DNA from: Acidobacteriota bacterium
GTDB taxonomy: Bacteria; Acidobacteriota; Terriglobia; Acidiferrales; UBA7541
Reading direction: 5' to 3'
Assembly: GCA_003131705.1 (NCBI GenBank)
Contig: PKUY01000254.1
Location: 475 to 10,084, forward strand
DNA length: 9,610 nt
Under the pieces are notes generated by a model. That model made no database searches. It had not been told where the DNA came from and was given only the letters and a program-made list of their open reading frames with translations. Both the position numbers and the translations under genes were made by a program. Below, one piece after another: positions 1 through 6,761 of this stretch (positions are counted from its first letter, which is position 1; every line of letters starts with the position of its first letter).

Positions 1-1012
1 TCAGCTCGCGCTTGGCCTGCTCGGCGTCCATGTCGCCCTGGATCATCTCGCGCTGGGTGCGCTTGAGTTCGATGATCGAGACACCGGCGTCGCCTTCGAT
101 CTTCTCGAGATCGACGCGGCAGTTTTTCTGCTGGCGGCGGTATTCCTTCTTCAACTCCTCGCTTTTTGAAGCGTCGAATTTCTGATCGAGGGAGCGAATC
201 TGCCGTTCCAGCGTTCGCATCGTGTCGACGGTCTTGTTGACCTTGTCGAGGAGCCGCTTGCGTTCCAGGCCCGTGTACTTCAGTTCGCGAACAATGCGGG
301 AGATGAAGACTTTTTCGCGCGCAATCAGCCAGCGTGCATGGCGCGCATCGCGCACCTTCACCTTGGGTGTGGGCGCAATCTGTTTTTCTTCGAGCAGTGC
401 AATCTTCTTCTGGTGTTTCACCAGGGTTTCAATGCGGGAGACGGTGGAACGCACGCGTGCCTGCACCACGTCTTCGGTCAGCTCTTCTTCATCGAAGATT
501 ACGACTTCTTTGACGTTGCGCACGCCGCGCTTCAAGTCCTCGCCTAGAGCCACAATTTCGCGAATCACGATGGGTGAACGCGAAATGGCCTTGAGCACGC
601 GCAGTTGGCCGCGCTCAATGCGCTTGGCGATTTCCACTTCGCCTTCGCGGGTGAGCAGTGGAACGGTGCCCATTTCGCGCAGATACATGCGAACGGGATC
701 GTTCGTTTTTTCGAGAGTTCCGGGAGTGAGGTCCAGCTCGCCGTCTTCCGACGCGGGTTCATCCTTGACGACTACTTCCGGTGACTCCGAGGAATCGGCA
801 GCTGCCAGCGCGGCCTTCGCGCTCGAAAGGTCTTCGTACACATCGATGCCGTTGCGTTCGAACGTGGAGAGCAGATCGTCGATTTCCTCCGAGGAATGAA
901 CCTCGGGCGGCAGGATATCGTTCACTTCATCGTAGAGCAGGTATCCCCGCTCTTTACCCATGGCGATGAGCTGTCGTACCTGATCGTATTTTTCTTCAAG
1001 AGCCAGACTCAC
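1..1012 (-). CDS. rpoD: Primary RNA polymerase sigma factor RpoD (sigma-70), 5' part
   Basis: Primary (group 1) sigma factor, which directs RNA polymerase core to housekeeping promoters. Translating the minus strand from GTG at 1012 gives 337 open codons that run off the left edge. Visible parts are a region 1.1-like acidic N-terminus (about residues 7-65, with DDLLSTFERNGIDVYED), region 1.2 (about 103-136, NDPVRMYLREMGTVPLLTRE then EIAKRIERG), and a long charged non-conserved region (about 137-328). It ends at AKREL, where region 2.1 should begin, so core-binding and -10/-35 recognition regions lie outside the window. GTG is chosen because GGGGGAG lies just upstream and the product starts like other RpoD proteins; an internal ATG (codon 18) would cut into region 1.1. 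The upstream neighbour on the same strand is msrA, 356 bp away, with its own possible terminator. Identification is firm for the family; group 1 status rests on regions 1.1 and 1.2. Confidence 0.95.
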   Translation of the reverse strand, partial: MSLALEEKYDQVRQLIAMGKERGYLLYDEVNDILPPEVHSSEEIDDLLSTFERNGIDVYEDLSSAKAALAAADSSESPEVVVKDEPASEDGELDLTPGTLEKTNDPVRMYLREMGTVPLLTREGEVEIAKRIERGQLRVLKAISRSPIVIREIVALGEDLKRGVRNVKEVVIFDEEELTEDVVQARVRSTVSRIETLVKHQKKIALLEEKQIAPTPKVKVRDARHARWLIAREKVFISRIVRELKYTGLERKRLLDKVNKTVDTMRTLERQIRSLDQKFDASKSEELKKEYRRQQKNCRVDLEKIEGDAGVSIIELKRTQREMIQGDMDAEQAKREL

Positions 1013-1126
1013 GCTTACTCCCCCTTTAACTTACCAATCGGCGCGCTGATAGCAATGCTACAGTGCAAAATGGCCGGGTCGAGACACCCCGGCGCTCTGC
1101 GGAATTAGTTACCTATTTTCGGATAA

Positions 1127-1155
1127 ATAAGACGATCCCCTGAACTTTTCGCCAA
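1127..1155 (-). promoter_or_regulatory. Weaker candidate second rpoD promoter P2
   Basis: On the minus strand, TTGGCG (1155-1150) and TCTTAT (1132-1127) are 17 bp apart, each matching 4 of 6 consensus bases. It would shorten the leader to about 108 nt. Matches at this level are common by chance, so this is only a candidate. Confidence 0.25.
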
Positions 1156-1206
1156 TCGTTGCAACTTGCGCCTAACTCGCCCCGCGCTATAAAGACACAT
1201 ATATCA

Positions 1207-1221
1207 GATGCTTCAAGCATC
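1207..1221. repeat. Perfect inverted repeat in the rpoD leader
   Basis: GATGCTT-C-AAGCATC, two perfect 7-bp arms around one base, beginning 12 bp from the palindrome at 1234-1247 and about 20-34 nt downstream of the predicted P1 start. In RNA the loop would have to open by a pair or more, so an operator-type role is as plausible as a hairpin. Confidence 0.6.
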
Positions 1222-1233
1222 CCGCTCGTTTCA

Positions 1234-1247
1234 TGCAAAACTTTGCA
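1234..1247. repeat. Perfect palindrome over the predicted rpoD start site
   Basis: TGCAAA-AC-TTTGCA, two perfect 6-bp arms with a 2-bp centre. It abuts the -10 box of P1 (1248-1253) and is centred on the predicted +1. That position would suit an operator for a dimeric repressor, but no binding protein is known. Confidence 0.6.
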
Positions 1248-1277
1248 ATAATACAATAGCGGCCGACCGAGCGTCAA
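1248..1277 (-). promoter_or_regulatory. Predicted sigma70-type promoter P1 of rpoD
   Basis: On the minus strand, a -35 box TTGACG (1277-1272, 5 of 6 to TTGACA) is separated by 18 bp from a -10 box TATTAT (1253-1248, 5 of 6 to TATAAT). Transcription would start near 1241, giving an untranslated leader of about 229 nt before the rpoD GTG. A perfect palindrome sits directly on the predicted start site. This is prediction from consensus only. Confidence 0.6.
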
Positions 1278-1290
1278 TCAATGCTGTAAG

Positions 1291-1319
1291 TAAAAGAGCC
1301 GGCGAAGGTTGCTAGCCTC
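1291..1319 (-). terminator. Possible weak intrinsic terminator after msrA
   Basis: On the minus strand, downstream of msrA, GAGGCTAGC (1319-1311) can pair imperfectly with GCCGGCTC (1303-1296), with one bulge, one mismatch and one wobble, around the loop aaccttc. It is followed by TTTTA (1295-1291). The stem is imperfect and the T-run short, so termination strength is doubtful. Its place just before the rpoD -35 box is sensible. Confidence 0.35.
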
Positions 1320-1368
1320 GTGGCCTCCCGCTCCCGTGCTGCTGGTTTTGCTCAAAATGCCCAGATTG

Positions 1369-1839
1369 TTACAGATGGCAGGACTTAATGCCCTGTTTCT
1401 CGAAATATTGCTGGTGGTACTCCTCAGCGCGGTAAAATTCCGTCGCCGGAGTTATGTCGGTCACAATAGGGCGCTTGAAGACCCCGGCTTTGTCCAGCGC
1501 AGCTTTCGATTCGCGTGCGGCCGCCTCCTGTTCAGCGTCATGGGAGAAAATTGTGGAGCGATACTGCGTGCCGTGGTCGGGGCCTTGCCGGTTCATCGTG
1601 GTGGGATCGTGGCTCTGAAAGAACACGGCCAGCAGCTCGCGATAAGAGACCTGGTTGGGATCGAAATCGACCTCTACCGCCTCGGCGTGGCCGGTCCTTC
1701 CCGTGCAGACGTCCTTGTAGGTCGGGTTCTTCGTTGTGCCGCCGATGTAGCCGACGGCTGCCGAGGTTACACCTTTCACTTGCCTGAACGCATCCTCTAC
1801 GCCCCAGAAACATCCCGCTGCAAAAGTCGCCTTAGCCAT
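1369..1839 (-). CDS. msrA: Peptide-methionine (S)-S-oxide reductase MsrA
   Basis: Reduces methionine-S-sulfoxide, free or in proteins, back to methionine in the cytoplasm, with electrons from thioredoxin. The 156-aa product has the hallmark GCFWG (residues 9-13) with catalytic Cys10. VGYIGG (29-34) and [11 protein letters not shown] (45-55), with Glu53 in the usual acid position, follow; the C-terminal half contains [19 protein letters not shown] second cysteine, Cys154, lies three residues from the C-terminus (SCHL) and is the likely resolving cysteine; Cys45 is a third. It is at the short end for the family and has no signal peptide. The start is supported by AAGGGAGGT (1855-1847), 7 nt upstream. 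It is a single-gene unit, 221 bp downstream of the glycosyltransferase and upstream of rpoD. No MsrB domain is fused or adjacent. Confidence 0.96.
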   Translation of the reverse strand: MAKATFAAGCFWGVEDAFRQVKGVTSAAVGYIGGTTKNPTYKDVCTGRTGHAEAVEVDFDPNQVSYRELLAVFFQSHDPTTMNRQGPDHGTQYRSTIFSHDAEQEAAARESKAALDKAGVFKRPIVTDITPATEFYRAEEYHQQYFEKQGIKSCHL

Positions 1840-2060
1840 GGCCTGAACCTCCCTTGTTTCTGCTCGAACTGGACTGCATGTTGTGACAGGCAGTAGGGTC
1901 GAGTCATCAAGACCGTTGAGTGTTCCGTAAACCTATCATGCCGTTGCGGCGCTGGAAAAACAGGAATTTGCGACCCACCTGTCAGATTAGATACCTGAAA
2001 ATGCGTTAGGTTGCAGGCGATCTCGGTTTGAATCGCGAAGCTGGAGCGCGCGCCCAGGGA
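1840..2060. other. Intergenic region upstream of msrA
   Basis: 221 bp between two minus-strand genes. Apart from the msrA Shine-Dalgarno (1847-1855) no ORF with a ribosome site is seen. A -10-like TCTAAT exists on the minus strand near 1985, but no acceptable -35 accompanies it, and no clear terminator follows the glycosyltransferase gene. Confidence 0.4.
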
Positions 2061-3281
2061 TCAAACCGCGCGATCTACGAGCAGCGCTTCTGTACTTGGT
2101 TCGGCGTCGCCAGGCGATCGATCAAAGATCTGGTCGAGCATGGCAGGGATTTCGAATACGGCGCGATTTTGTAGCGCGGCTGCATTGGCGCGATAGCGGG
2201 CGAGTGCGACAGGTTCGATCAACTGCGCGACCGCACGGTCGATGTTCCGAAAACTGCGCAGCACCAGGCCCACCTCCTTCTCGGTGATCCAATCGGCGTT
2301 ATAACGCTCCTGCGGCAGAGTCCAAGCGTTGCATTCCACGATTACGGGCAGATGCAGCGCGAGAGCTTCGCTGACGCTGCCAGGGCCCGGCTTGCCGATA
2401 AAAAAATCAGCGAGCTGCATGTAATCGTTTACGCGAGTCGTAAACTCTTCGATGAAGCACGGCATGCGCGATTTTCTTGCACGCAACGCCGTAGCAAGCT
2501 TTTCGTTTTTCCCGCAGACGAAGATCAATTGAAGTTCGAGCGGCGAACGCTCGATGCGCTCGGCGATTTCGAGCATCACTTGCGAACCGTGGCCGCCGAA
2601 AAGGACGAGCCCAGTGGTCAGATCCGGGCGCAAGCCCAGTCGCGCGCGTTCCGCGACGCGATTTTCAACAGGCGGCCCGTAAAATCGCGGATGAAGGATC
2701 ATCCCTGATGCGCGGAAGATGCGGTCGTCGGAATGTCCCATTGATCGCGCCTGCGAAACAGCACGGTCCGAGCCGCAGACGAAATATTGTGGCTGGCGCT
2801 CGATCCAGAAGTGGGGCGGATAATCGGCCAAGTCTGTGAGAACGGTGACGAACGGGCGTCCCGGAAACGCGCGCCCAAAGCTCTCGCTTATCGCGTGGTT
2901 GAAATGGGGAACGAAAGAAACCACCATGTCCGGTTGGGTTTCCTTCCAGTGCGCTGCGAGCAAGCGCACTGTCGGGCGATGATACATGCGGATCACCAGT
3001 TGTAACACCTTCAGCAGTTGCGGGCTGCCGAGAGTCCACCCCGAACGCAACATCGAGTTATATACGTCCTGAATCCTAATTCCTGCATATCTCTTAACGA
3101 TGTCGAGTGGGTCGAGCAGCTCCTGGAGGTTGATGAGATTCACATCCCACGGACGCTGTTGCGACTGGATTGCCATCTTAAGGGCTGTGGCAGCAGCACG
3201 ATGGCCGCCGCCGGCGTCGAAGAACCCAAACTCAATCCGCTTCTTCGTGGGGGGTAGTTTCATGCGGAGGAATTTTGGCAT
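2061..3281 (-). CDS. MGDG synthase / diacylglycerol glucosyltransferase-like glycosyltransferase (GT28)
   Basis: Probable membrane-surface glycosyltransferase moving a sugar from a UDP-sugar to a lipid acceptor, with diacylglycerol the usual acceptor in this family (plant MGDG synthase, bacterial UgtP). The 406-aa product has the two-domain GT-B layout. The N-terminal MGDG-synthase-type domain carries DAGGGHRAAATAL (22-34), the glycine-rich loop for the acceptor side. The linker to the C-terminal domain ends in LVLFGGHGS (225-233). The nucleotide-sugar motif GKPGPGSVSEAL (296-307) is followed by PQERYNADW. Length fits the family. No signal peptide or membrane helix is seen, consistent with a peripheral protein. 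Start choice is uncertain: ATG 3281 and ATG 3263 both lack a visible Shine-Dalgarno, and a stop lies in frame just above. It is divergent from the PHP/PAP2 pair, supporting a lipid role. Sugar and acceptor cannot be read from sequence. Confidence 0.85.
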   Translation of the reverse strand: MPKFLRMKLPPTKKRIEFGFFDAGGGHRAAATALKMAIQSQQRPWDVNLINLQELLDPLDIVKRYAGIRIQDVYNSMLRSGWTLGSPQLLKVLQLVIRMYHRPTVRLLAAHWKETQPDMVVSFVPHFNHAISESFGRAFPGRPFVTVLTDLADYPPHFWIERQPQYFVCGSDRAVSQARSMGHSDDRIFRASGMILHPRFYGPPVENRVAERARLGLRPDLTTGLVLFGGHGSQVMLEIAERIERSPLELQLIFVCGKNEKLATALRARKSRMPCFIEEFTTRVNDYMQLADFFIGKPGPGSVSEALALHLPVIVECNAWTLPQERYNADWITEKEVGLVLRSFRNIDRAVAQLIEPVALARYRANAAALQNRAVFEIPAMLDQIFDRSPGDAEPSTEALLVDRAV

Positions 3282-3404
3282 TCGGAAGGAGATCTATTAC
3301 TACTGTAAGGTTAAAACCGAAATTCCTGTGTCTAAGTAGTTAAGTATATTTGTTCTCTAGACTTTAGCCTGCATGTCATCTGTGCGTAACGCTGTGAATT
3401 TAGT
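3282..3404. promoter_or_regulatory. Divergent promoter region between glycosyltransferase and PHP gene
   Basis: 123 bp, more AT-rich than its surroundings, must hold the starts for both directions. Overlapping -10-like hexamers are present: TATATT on plus (3345-3350) and TATACT on minus (3348-3343). Neither has a convincing -35 at 16-18 bp, so activator dependence or a different sigma factor is possible. No palindrome longer than 4 bp per arm was noticed. Confidence 0.35.
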
Positions 3405-4301
3405 GTGGAAATCGTGAAGTGCGACATGCATGTCCACTCCTATTTTTCTGGCCCCTGCACGACCCCCTTTGTCCGCAAGTTTTGCCGAGAGAGCTATAGC
3501 GACCCCGAAGAGGTGTATTCGCTGCTCAAGCGCCGGGGCATGAATTTGTTCACGCTGACGGATCACGACTCGATCGAAGGCGCCGAAAGTCTGCGGAAGC
3601 ATCCGGAATTCTTCCTGAGCGAGGAGCTGACCTGCCGCATGCCTAGCGGCACGGAAATCCACATCGGGGTTTACGACTTTCACGAGCGCCAGCACGCGCA
3701 GCTGCAGCAGCGGCGCAACGATTTGGTCGCGCTTCTGATGTATCTCACCGAGAGACGAATCTTGTTCAGCATCAACCATGTGTTCTCGAGCGTAACAGGA
3801 CGGCGCGAGCGCGAAGATTTCGCTTGGTTCCAGGAGTATTTTCCGGCGATCGAGGCACGCAACAGTCACATGCTGGAAAGCGCTAACGAACATGCCGCCA
3901 GTCTGGCGAAGCAGTGGCGCAAGATCGCCATCGGCGGAAGCGACGCTCATGCGTTGGCATCGGTCGGAACGGCTTATACGGAAGTTCCCGGGGCGAGGGA
4001 TAAAGAGGAATTCTTTGAAGGGTTGCGAAATGGAATGGGCCGAGTTACGGGCGAATCTGGATGTTTTTCGAAGTTGACGCGGGATGTGTTTTTGATCGCA
4101 TTCGAAATGATGCGCGAGAAATCCTGGACCACACTTCTGACGCCGTTGGCGGTGCTCGTGCCGGTCGTGACCCTTTGGAACTACCACGACGAACGGACAT
4201 TCAGCCGCCGGTGGTCGGCAGAGGTGATGGGTAAGCCGGAATCACGAAGGCGGCCTCGCTGGATCACCGTGCCGCAACCGGCTGCGGAGGAATTGGTATG
4301 A
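3405..4301 (+). CDS. PHP-domain metal-dependent phosphoesterase with C-terminal hydrophobic segment
   Basis: A PHP-family hydrolase (the fold of TrpH/YciV and histidinol phosphatase), expected to bind two or three metal ions and cleave phosphoester bonds; its substrate is unknown. Metal-site motifs appear in order: MHVHS (8-12), TDHDSIEGA (52-60), Glu73/Glu74 with His86, NHVFSS (124-129), His155 and GGSDAH (177-182). All expected motifs are intact. Residues 241-258 form a hydrophobic stretch (PLAVLVPVVTLW) followed by a basic tail rich in Arg and Pro, suggesting a membrane anchor, which is not usual for this family. The GTG start at 3405 is followed by a second GTG (3414) and ATG (3426); an in-frame stop at 3387 limits extension, and no good Shine-Dalgarno is seen. 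Its stop overlaps the PAP2 start (ATGA), so the two are coupled. Confidence 0.85.
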   Translation: MEIVKCDMHVHSYFSGPCTTPFVRKFCRESYSDPEEVYSLLKRRGMNLFTLTDHDSIEGAESLRKHPEFFLSEELTCRMPSGTEIHIGVYDFHERQHAQLQQRRNDLVALLMYLTERRILFSINHVFSSVTGRREREDFAWFQEYFPAIEARNSHMLESANEHAASLAKQWRKIAIGGSDAHALASVGTAYTEVPGARDKEEFFEGLRNGMGRVTGESGCFSKLTRDVFLIAFEMMREKSWTTLLTPLAVLVPVVTLWNYHDERTFSRRWSAEVMGKPESRRRPRWITVPQPAAEELV

Positions 4302-4840
4302 CAGTCGCGAGAGCAGTCTGGAATCAGATTCAATCGAACGATCACCGGCTCATGCGGCGCGTGCACCGCTGGCGCGCACCACGCTGGTTTCGAATTCTTA
4401 TGATTGTGGCTACCCGGGGAGGCGATGGATGGCTCTGGTACGCATTCGGCCTGATTCTTCTGTTGTGCGGTGGAGAGCAGCGCTTCGTCGCAATCGGGGC
4501 GGCCGCTTCCAGCGCCGCGGCGGGGATCATTTTATTCCGCGCACTCAAGCGCACAAGCCGTCGCAAAAGACCGTGCGAAATTGAGCCGCACTGCTGGGCG
4601 GCGATTCTGCCGCCCGACAAATATTCCTTTCCTTCAGGGCATGCAATCACGGCATTCGCCGTGGCGATTTCGGTGGGACTCTTCTATCCCTATCTGCAAA
4701 CCTGCTTGCTGGCAGCTGCGTTCCTGATTGCGGTTTCGCGAATCATCCTCGGAATGCATTTCCTGAGCGACGTGATCGCCGGCTCGGCAATCGGGGTAGG
4801 GCTCGGATTTATCAGCTTCCACATTTTCGCGGTACTTTGA
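4298..4840 (+). CDS. PAP2-family membrane phosphatase
   Basis: Integral membrane acid phosphatase of the PAP2 superfamily (type 2 phosphatidic acid phosphatase, PgpB or undecaprenyl-diphosphate phosphatase-like). The full three-part active site is present: K-x6-RP (Lys84 to Arg91-Pro92), PSGH (112-115) and SR-x5-H-x3-D (Ser147, Arg148, His154, Asp158). Several hydrophobic helices (about 43-57, 62-80, 116-133, 136-150, 159-178) fit a 5-6-helix protein with the active site on the outer face. At 180 aa it is a compact member. ATG 4298 overlaps the PHP stop by 4 bp, and GGAGG (4286-4290) lies 7 nt upstream, so translation is coupled. The lipid substrate is undetermined; phosphatidate giving diacylglycerol would suit the neighbouring glycosyltransferase, but polyprenyl diphosphate is equally allowed by the motifs. 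Confidence 0.93.
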   Translation: MTVARAVWNQIQSNDHRLMRRVHRWRAPRWFRILMIVATRGGDGWLWYAFGLILLLCGGEQRFVAIGAAASSAAAGIILFRALKRTSRRKRPCEIEPHCWAAILPPDKYSFPSGHAITAFAVAISVGLFYPYLQTCLLAAAFLIAVSRIILGMHFLSDVIAGSAIGVGLGFISFHIFAVL

Positions 4841-4853
4841 CGGTTAATGGGAT

Positions 4854-6668
4854 CTAGGCGGGTTTTGAAACCGATTCCGGTGAAGGCACCGACGCAGCCG
4901 TTTCCGGTATCGCCTTCTTGTGTAGGAGATCCACGACCGCACGATACAGACGCGCCCTTACTTCGTAGCGCTCGTTCGCCCTGGTGATATAGCGCAGAAC
5001 TACAGTTACGCCACCCCCAGTTGGCCGCACACTCAAGGAAGGAGCGGCGGAGAAAGAGCGATTGGCGGACGATGGCGCGACGCGGTTCCATTCGGTCTCG
5101 GCGAGCTGAATATTAGAGGAGGTTTCGTCGGCCGCGATCTTCTGAATCGCTTCGGCGATTGCGTATGGCTCGGCGTCCTCGGGAACTTGGACTTGAATTT
5201 CATCCCAGAGCCACTGGCCCGACGTCGAAAAATTAAAGTAGTGCCCTTCGATTGCAAAACTGTTCACGAACGAGACCTTGCGGCCGGTTGGGTGTCCAGC
5301 ATCGGTCCAGTTGCCTGTCTCGAGTAAAACTGTGTGCAGAAGCCCCACCTTCGTAACTTCCCCGCCAACCCCGTTGATCTCAACCCAATCGCCTGCGCGG
5401 ATGCCGTCCTTGCCCATCAGCACGAACCATCCGAAGAAGCCCACGATGAAGTCCTTCATTGCCACGGTGAGCCCCGCGCCCGCCAGGGCGATCACCGTAG
5501 CCAGGTTGTTCGGCACGCCGAAAACCACGAGCAGGATTAACAATAGACCGACGGCCTGCAGCGAAAACAGTACGAGAGCTTGGATGGTGCGAAGCTGGCG
5601 GCGCTCGAGGTTCACGTCGGTGAAGAACCGCTGAACTCCGTAATTTGCGAGCAGCACCAGCACGGCAATGAGCAACGCGGTGAAAATTGAAACGAAGATT
5701 TCGTGGAGGAACGCTTTCTCGCGAACGCTGACGAAGGTAATCCAATTGCCATAGACGGCGGCCAGTTGCTGCTCGGCGGTAATACGCTGTCCCAGATCTG
5801 ACAGATTTTTCTGGCTTTCGGTCAGTTGCTGAAGCACCGATATGGCCGGCGATTGTGGCTGGGGCGCCCCCTCGCCCATCTGTTCTTGGCGCTGGGCGCG
5901 AAGACTGGAGAGATTGTTCTCCAACGCCAGGGCATCTTGCTGCGCCTGAGTCAGCTGCTGTTGCTTCGCGTGAAGCGAATTCCATGCTCGGCATTCAGCG
6001 ACGATGCTTCGGGATTGCGTCAGTTCAATGGAAGGCGGTGCGGTTGCGGCGGATGCGGCAGCGGCGGCCGCAGCGCTGGCGCTGTTCGCATCCGAAGCTT
6101 TGTGCTGATCGAGTAGTTGCTGAACCTGAGCTTTTTTGTCCCCGCCAGCGAGGATGAGATCCTGCTTTGCCGCTTCGAGATCATCCTGATCGAGCGTCAA
6201 CTGAGCTTGCGCGGTGACGAGCAAACCTTGCAGGTCATCTTTGGAGCTGCCGGTCGCTTTAGCGAGTACTTGCGTATATTTTTTGACGCGGTCCTGATCG
6301 GCCGCGACGGCTCCTTCGCCTGCGGTGATCCGATCGGCGAGCCGTCGCATCTCGGGAGTGAGCGTGACGGGATGTTCGGCTGCATCGTGTATCGCTGCAG
6401 CGAACGCCAAATCGACAGAACGATCTGCTAATCGTTGTGCATTTTCCGCATAGTCGTGTTCGGTGCGCGTAACTGCGAGCGCGGCCAACTGCTGCGCGGT
6501 ATCAAGCGGGCGCGTATCCACCAGTTCTTGGGAACGCATGGAATTGGCCCGGAGCGCCCGCAGTTGCTGGCGATAATTGGCCCAGCCGCGCGTGAAAATT
6601 ACCGCGCCGAGCGCGATCAACATCAGGGCAAGCAGTGCCGCAAAAATCCCTTTTTCGTAAGCTTTCAT
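4854..6668 (-). CDS. MscS-family mechanosensitive channel with large periplasmic coiled-coil domain
   Basis: Small-conductance mechanosensitive channel releasing solutes on hypo-osmotic shock, inner membrane. The 604-aa product starts with a membrane helix (about 7-26). A long helical region (about 30-320), rich in Gln, Ala, Leu and Glu, looks like coiled coil and includes a run of alanines with serines (about 195-210) as a linker. Helices at about 323-345 and 363-384 precede the pore helix (about 388-420, LAGAGLTVAMKDFIVGFFGWF). The MscS beta domain follows (IRAGDWVEINGVGGEVTKVG, 423-442; VNSFAIEGHYFNFS, 468-481), then a cytoplasmic alpha/beta end to about 585 and a disordered Ser/Pro/Glu tail. 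Topology puts the coiled coil in the periplasm, as in large MscK-type relatives, but with fewer helices. ATG 6668 has no strong Shine-Dalgarno. It lies 93 bp below ndh and ends 13 bp from the convergent PAP2 gene. Confidence 0.9.
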   Translation of the reverse strand: MKAYEKGIFAALLALMLIALGAVIFTRGWANYRQQLRALRANSMRSQELVDTRPLDTAQQLAALAVTRTEHDYAENAQRLADRSVDLAFAAAIHDAAEHPVTLTPEMRRLADRITAGEGAVAADQDRVKKYTQVLAKATGSSKDDLQGLLVTAQAQLTLDQDDLEAAKQDLILAGGDKKAQVQQLLDQHKASDANSASAAAAAAASAATAPPSIELTQSRSIVAECRAWNSLHAKQQQLTQAQQDALALENNLSSLRAQRQEQMGEGAPQPQSPAISVLQQLTESQKNLSDLGQRITAEQQLAAVYGNWITFVSVREKAFLHEIFVSIFTALLIAVLVLLANYGVQRFFTDVNLERRQLRTIQALVLFSLQAVGLLLILLVVFGVPNNLATVIALAGAGLTVAMKDFIVGFFGWFVLMGKDGIRAGDWVEINGVGGEVTKVGLLHTVLLETGNWTDAGHPTGRKVSFVNSFAIEGHYFNFSTSGQWLWDEIQVQVPEDAEPYAIAEAIQKIAADETSSNIQLAETEWNRVAPSSANRSFSAAPSLSVRPTGGGVTVVLRYITRANERYEVRARLYRAVVDLLHKKAIPETAASVPSPESVSKPA

Positions 6669-6761
6669 GATGGATGGCTGCTCATTAGCGGTGGCTGGTT
6701 GCGTCGATTGTAATATGGCATTCCGGTTGGTGCGGAAGAAATCGCTGGGGAGTGCGCGCCC
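6669..6761. other. Short gap between ndh and mscS
   Basis: 93 bp between two minus-strand genes. A 4-bp GC hairpin (GGGG/CCCC, 6762-6747 on minus) starts at the ndh stop but has no T-run, so no real terminator is seen. A -10-like TATTAC lacks a good -35. The two genes may be cotranscribed. Confidence 0.35.

Noticed and set aside
222..899. Plus-strand open frame of 225 codons, very rich in Ser and Arg
   Set aside because: Antisense to rpoD, with the biased composition expected of a shadow frame and no domain.
1309..1896. Plus-strand open frame of 195 codons
   Set aside because: Antisense to the whole of msrA, which has its catalytic motif and a good ribosome site. No support for a second gene.
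3357..4187. Minus-strand open frame of 276 codons
   Set aside because: It lies fully antisense to the PHP gene, whose metal motifs are all intact. Its translation is rich in Arg, His and Gln without a recognisable domain, and it has no convincing ribosome site: a codon-bias shadow.
5380..5994. Minus-strand open frame of 204 codons inside mscS
   Set aside because: Out-of-frame overlap within the MscS gene, Arg/Pro-rich, no domain; the MscS frame reads continuously, so this is not a frameshifted piece.
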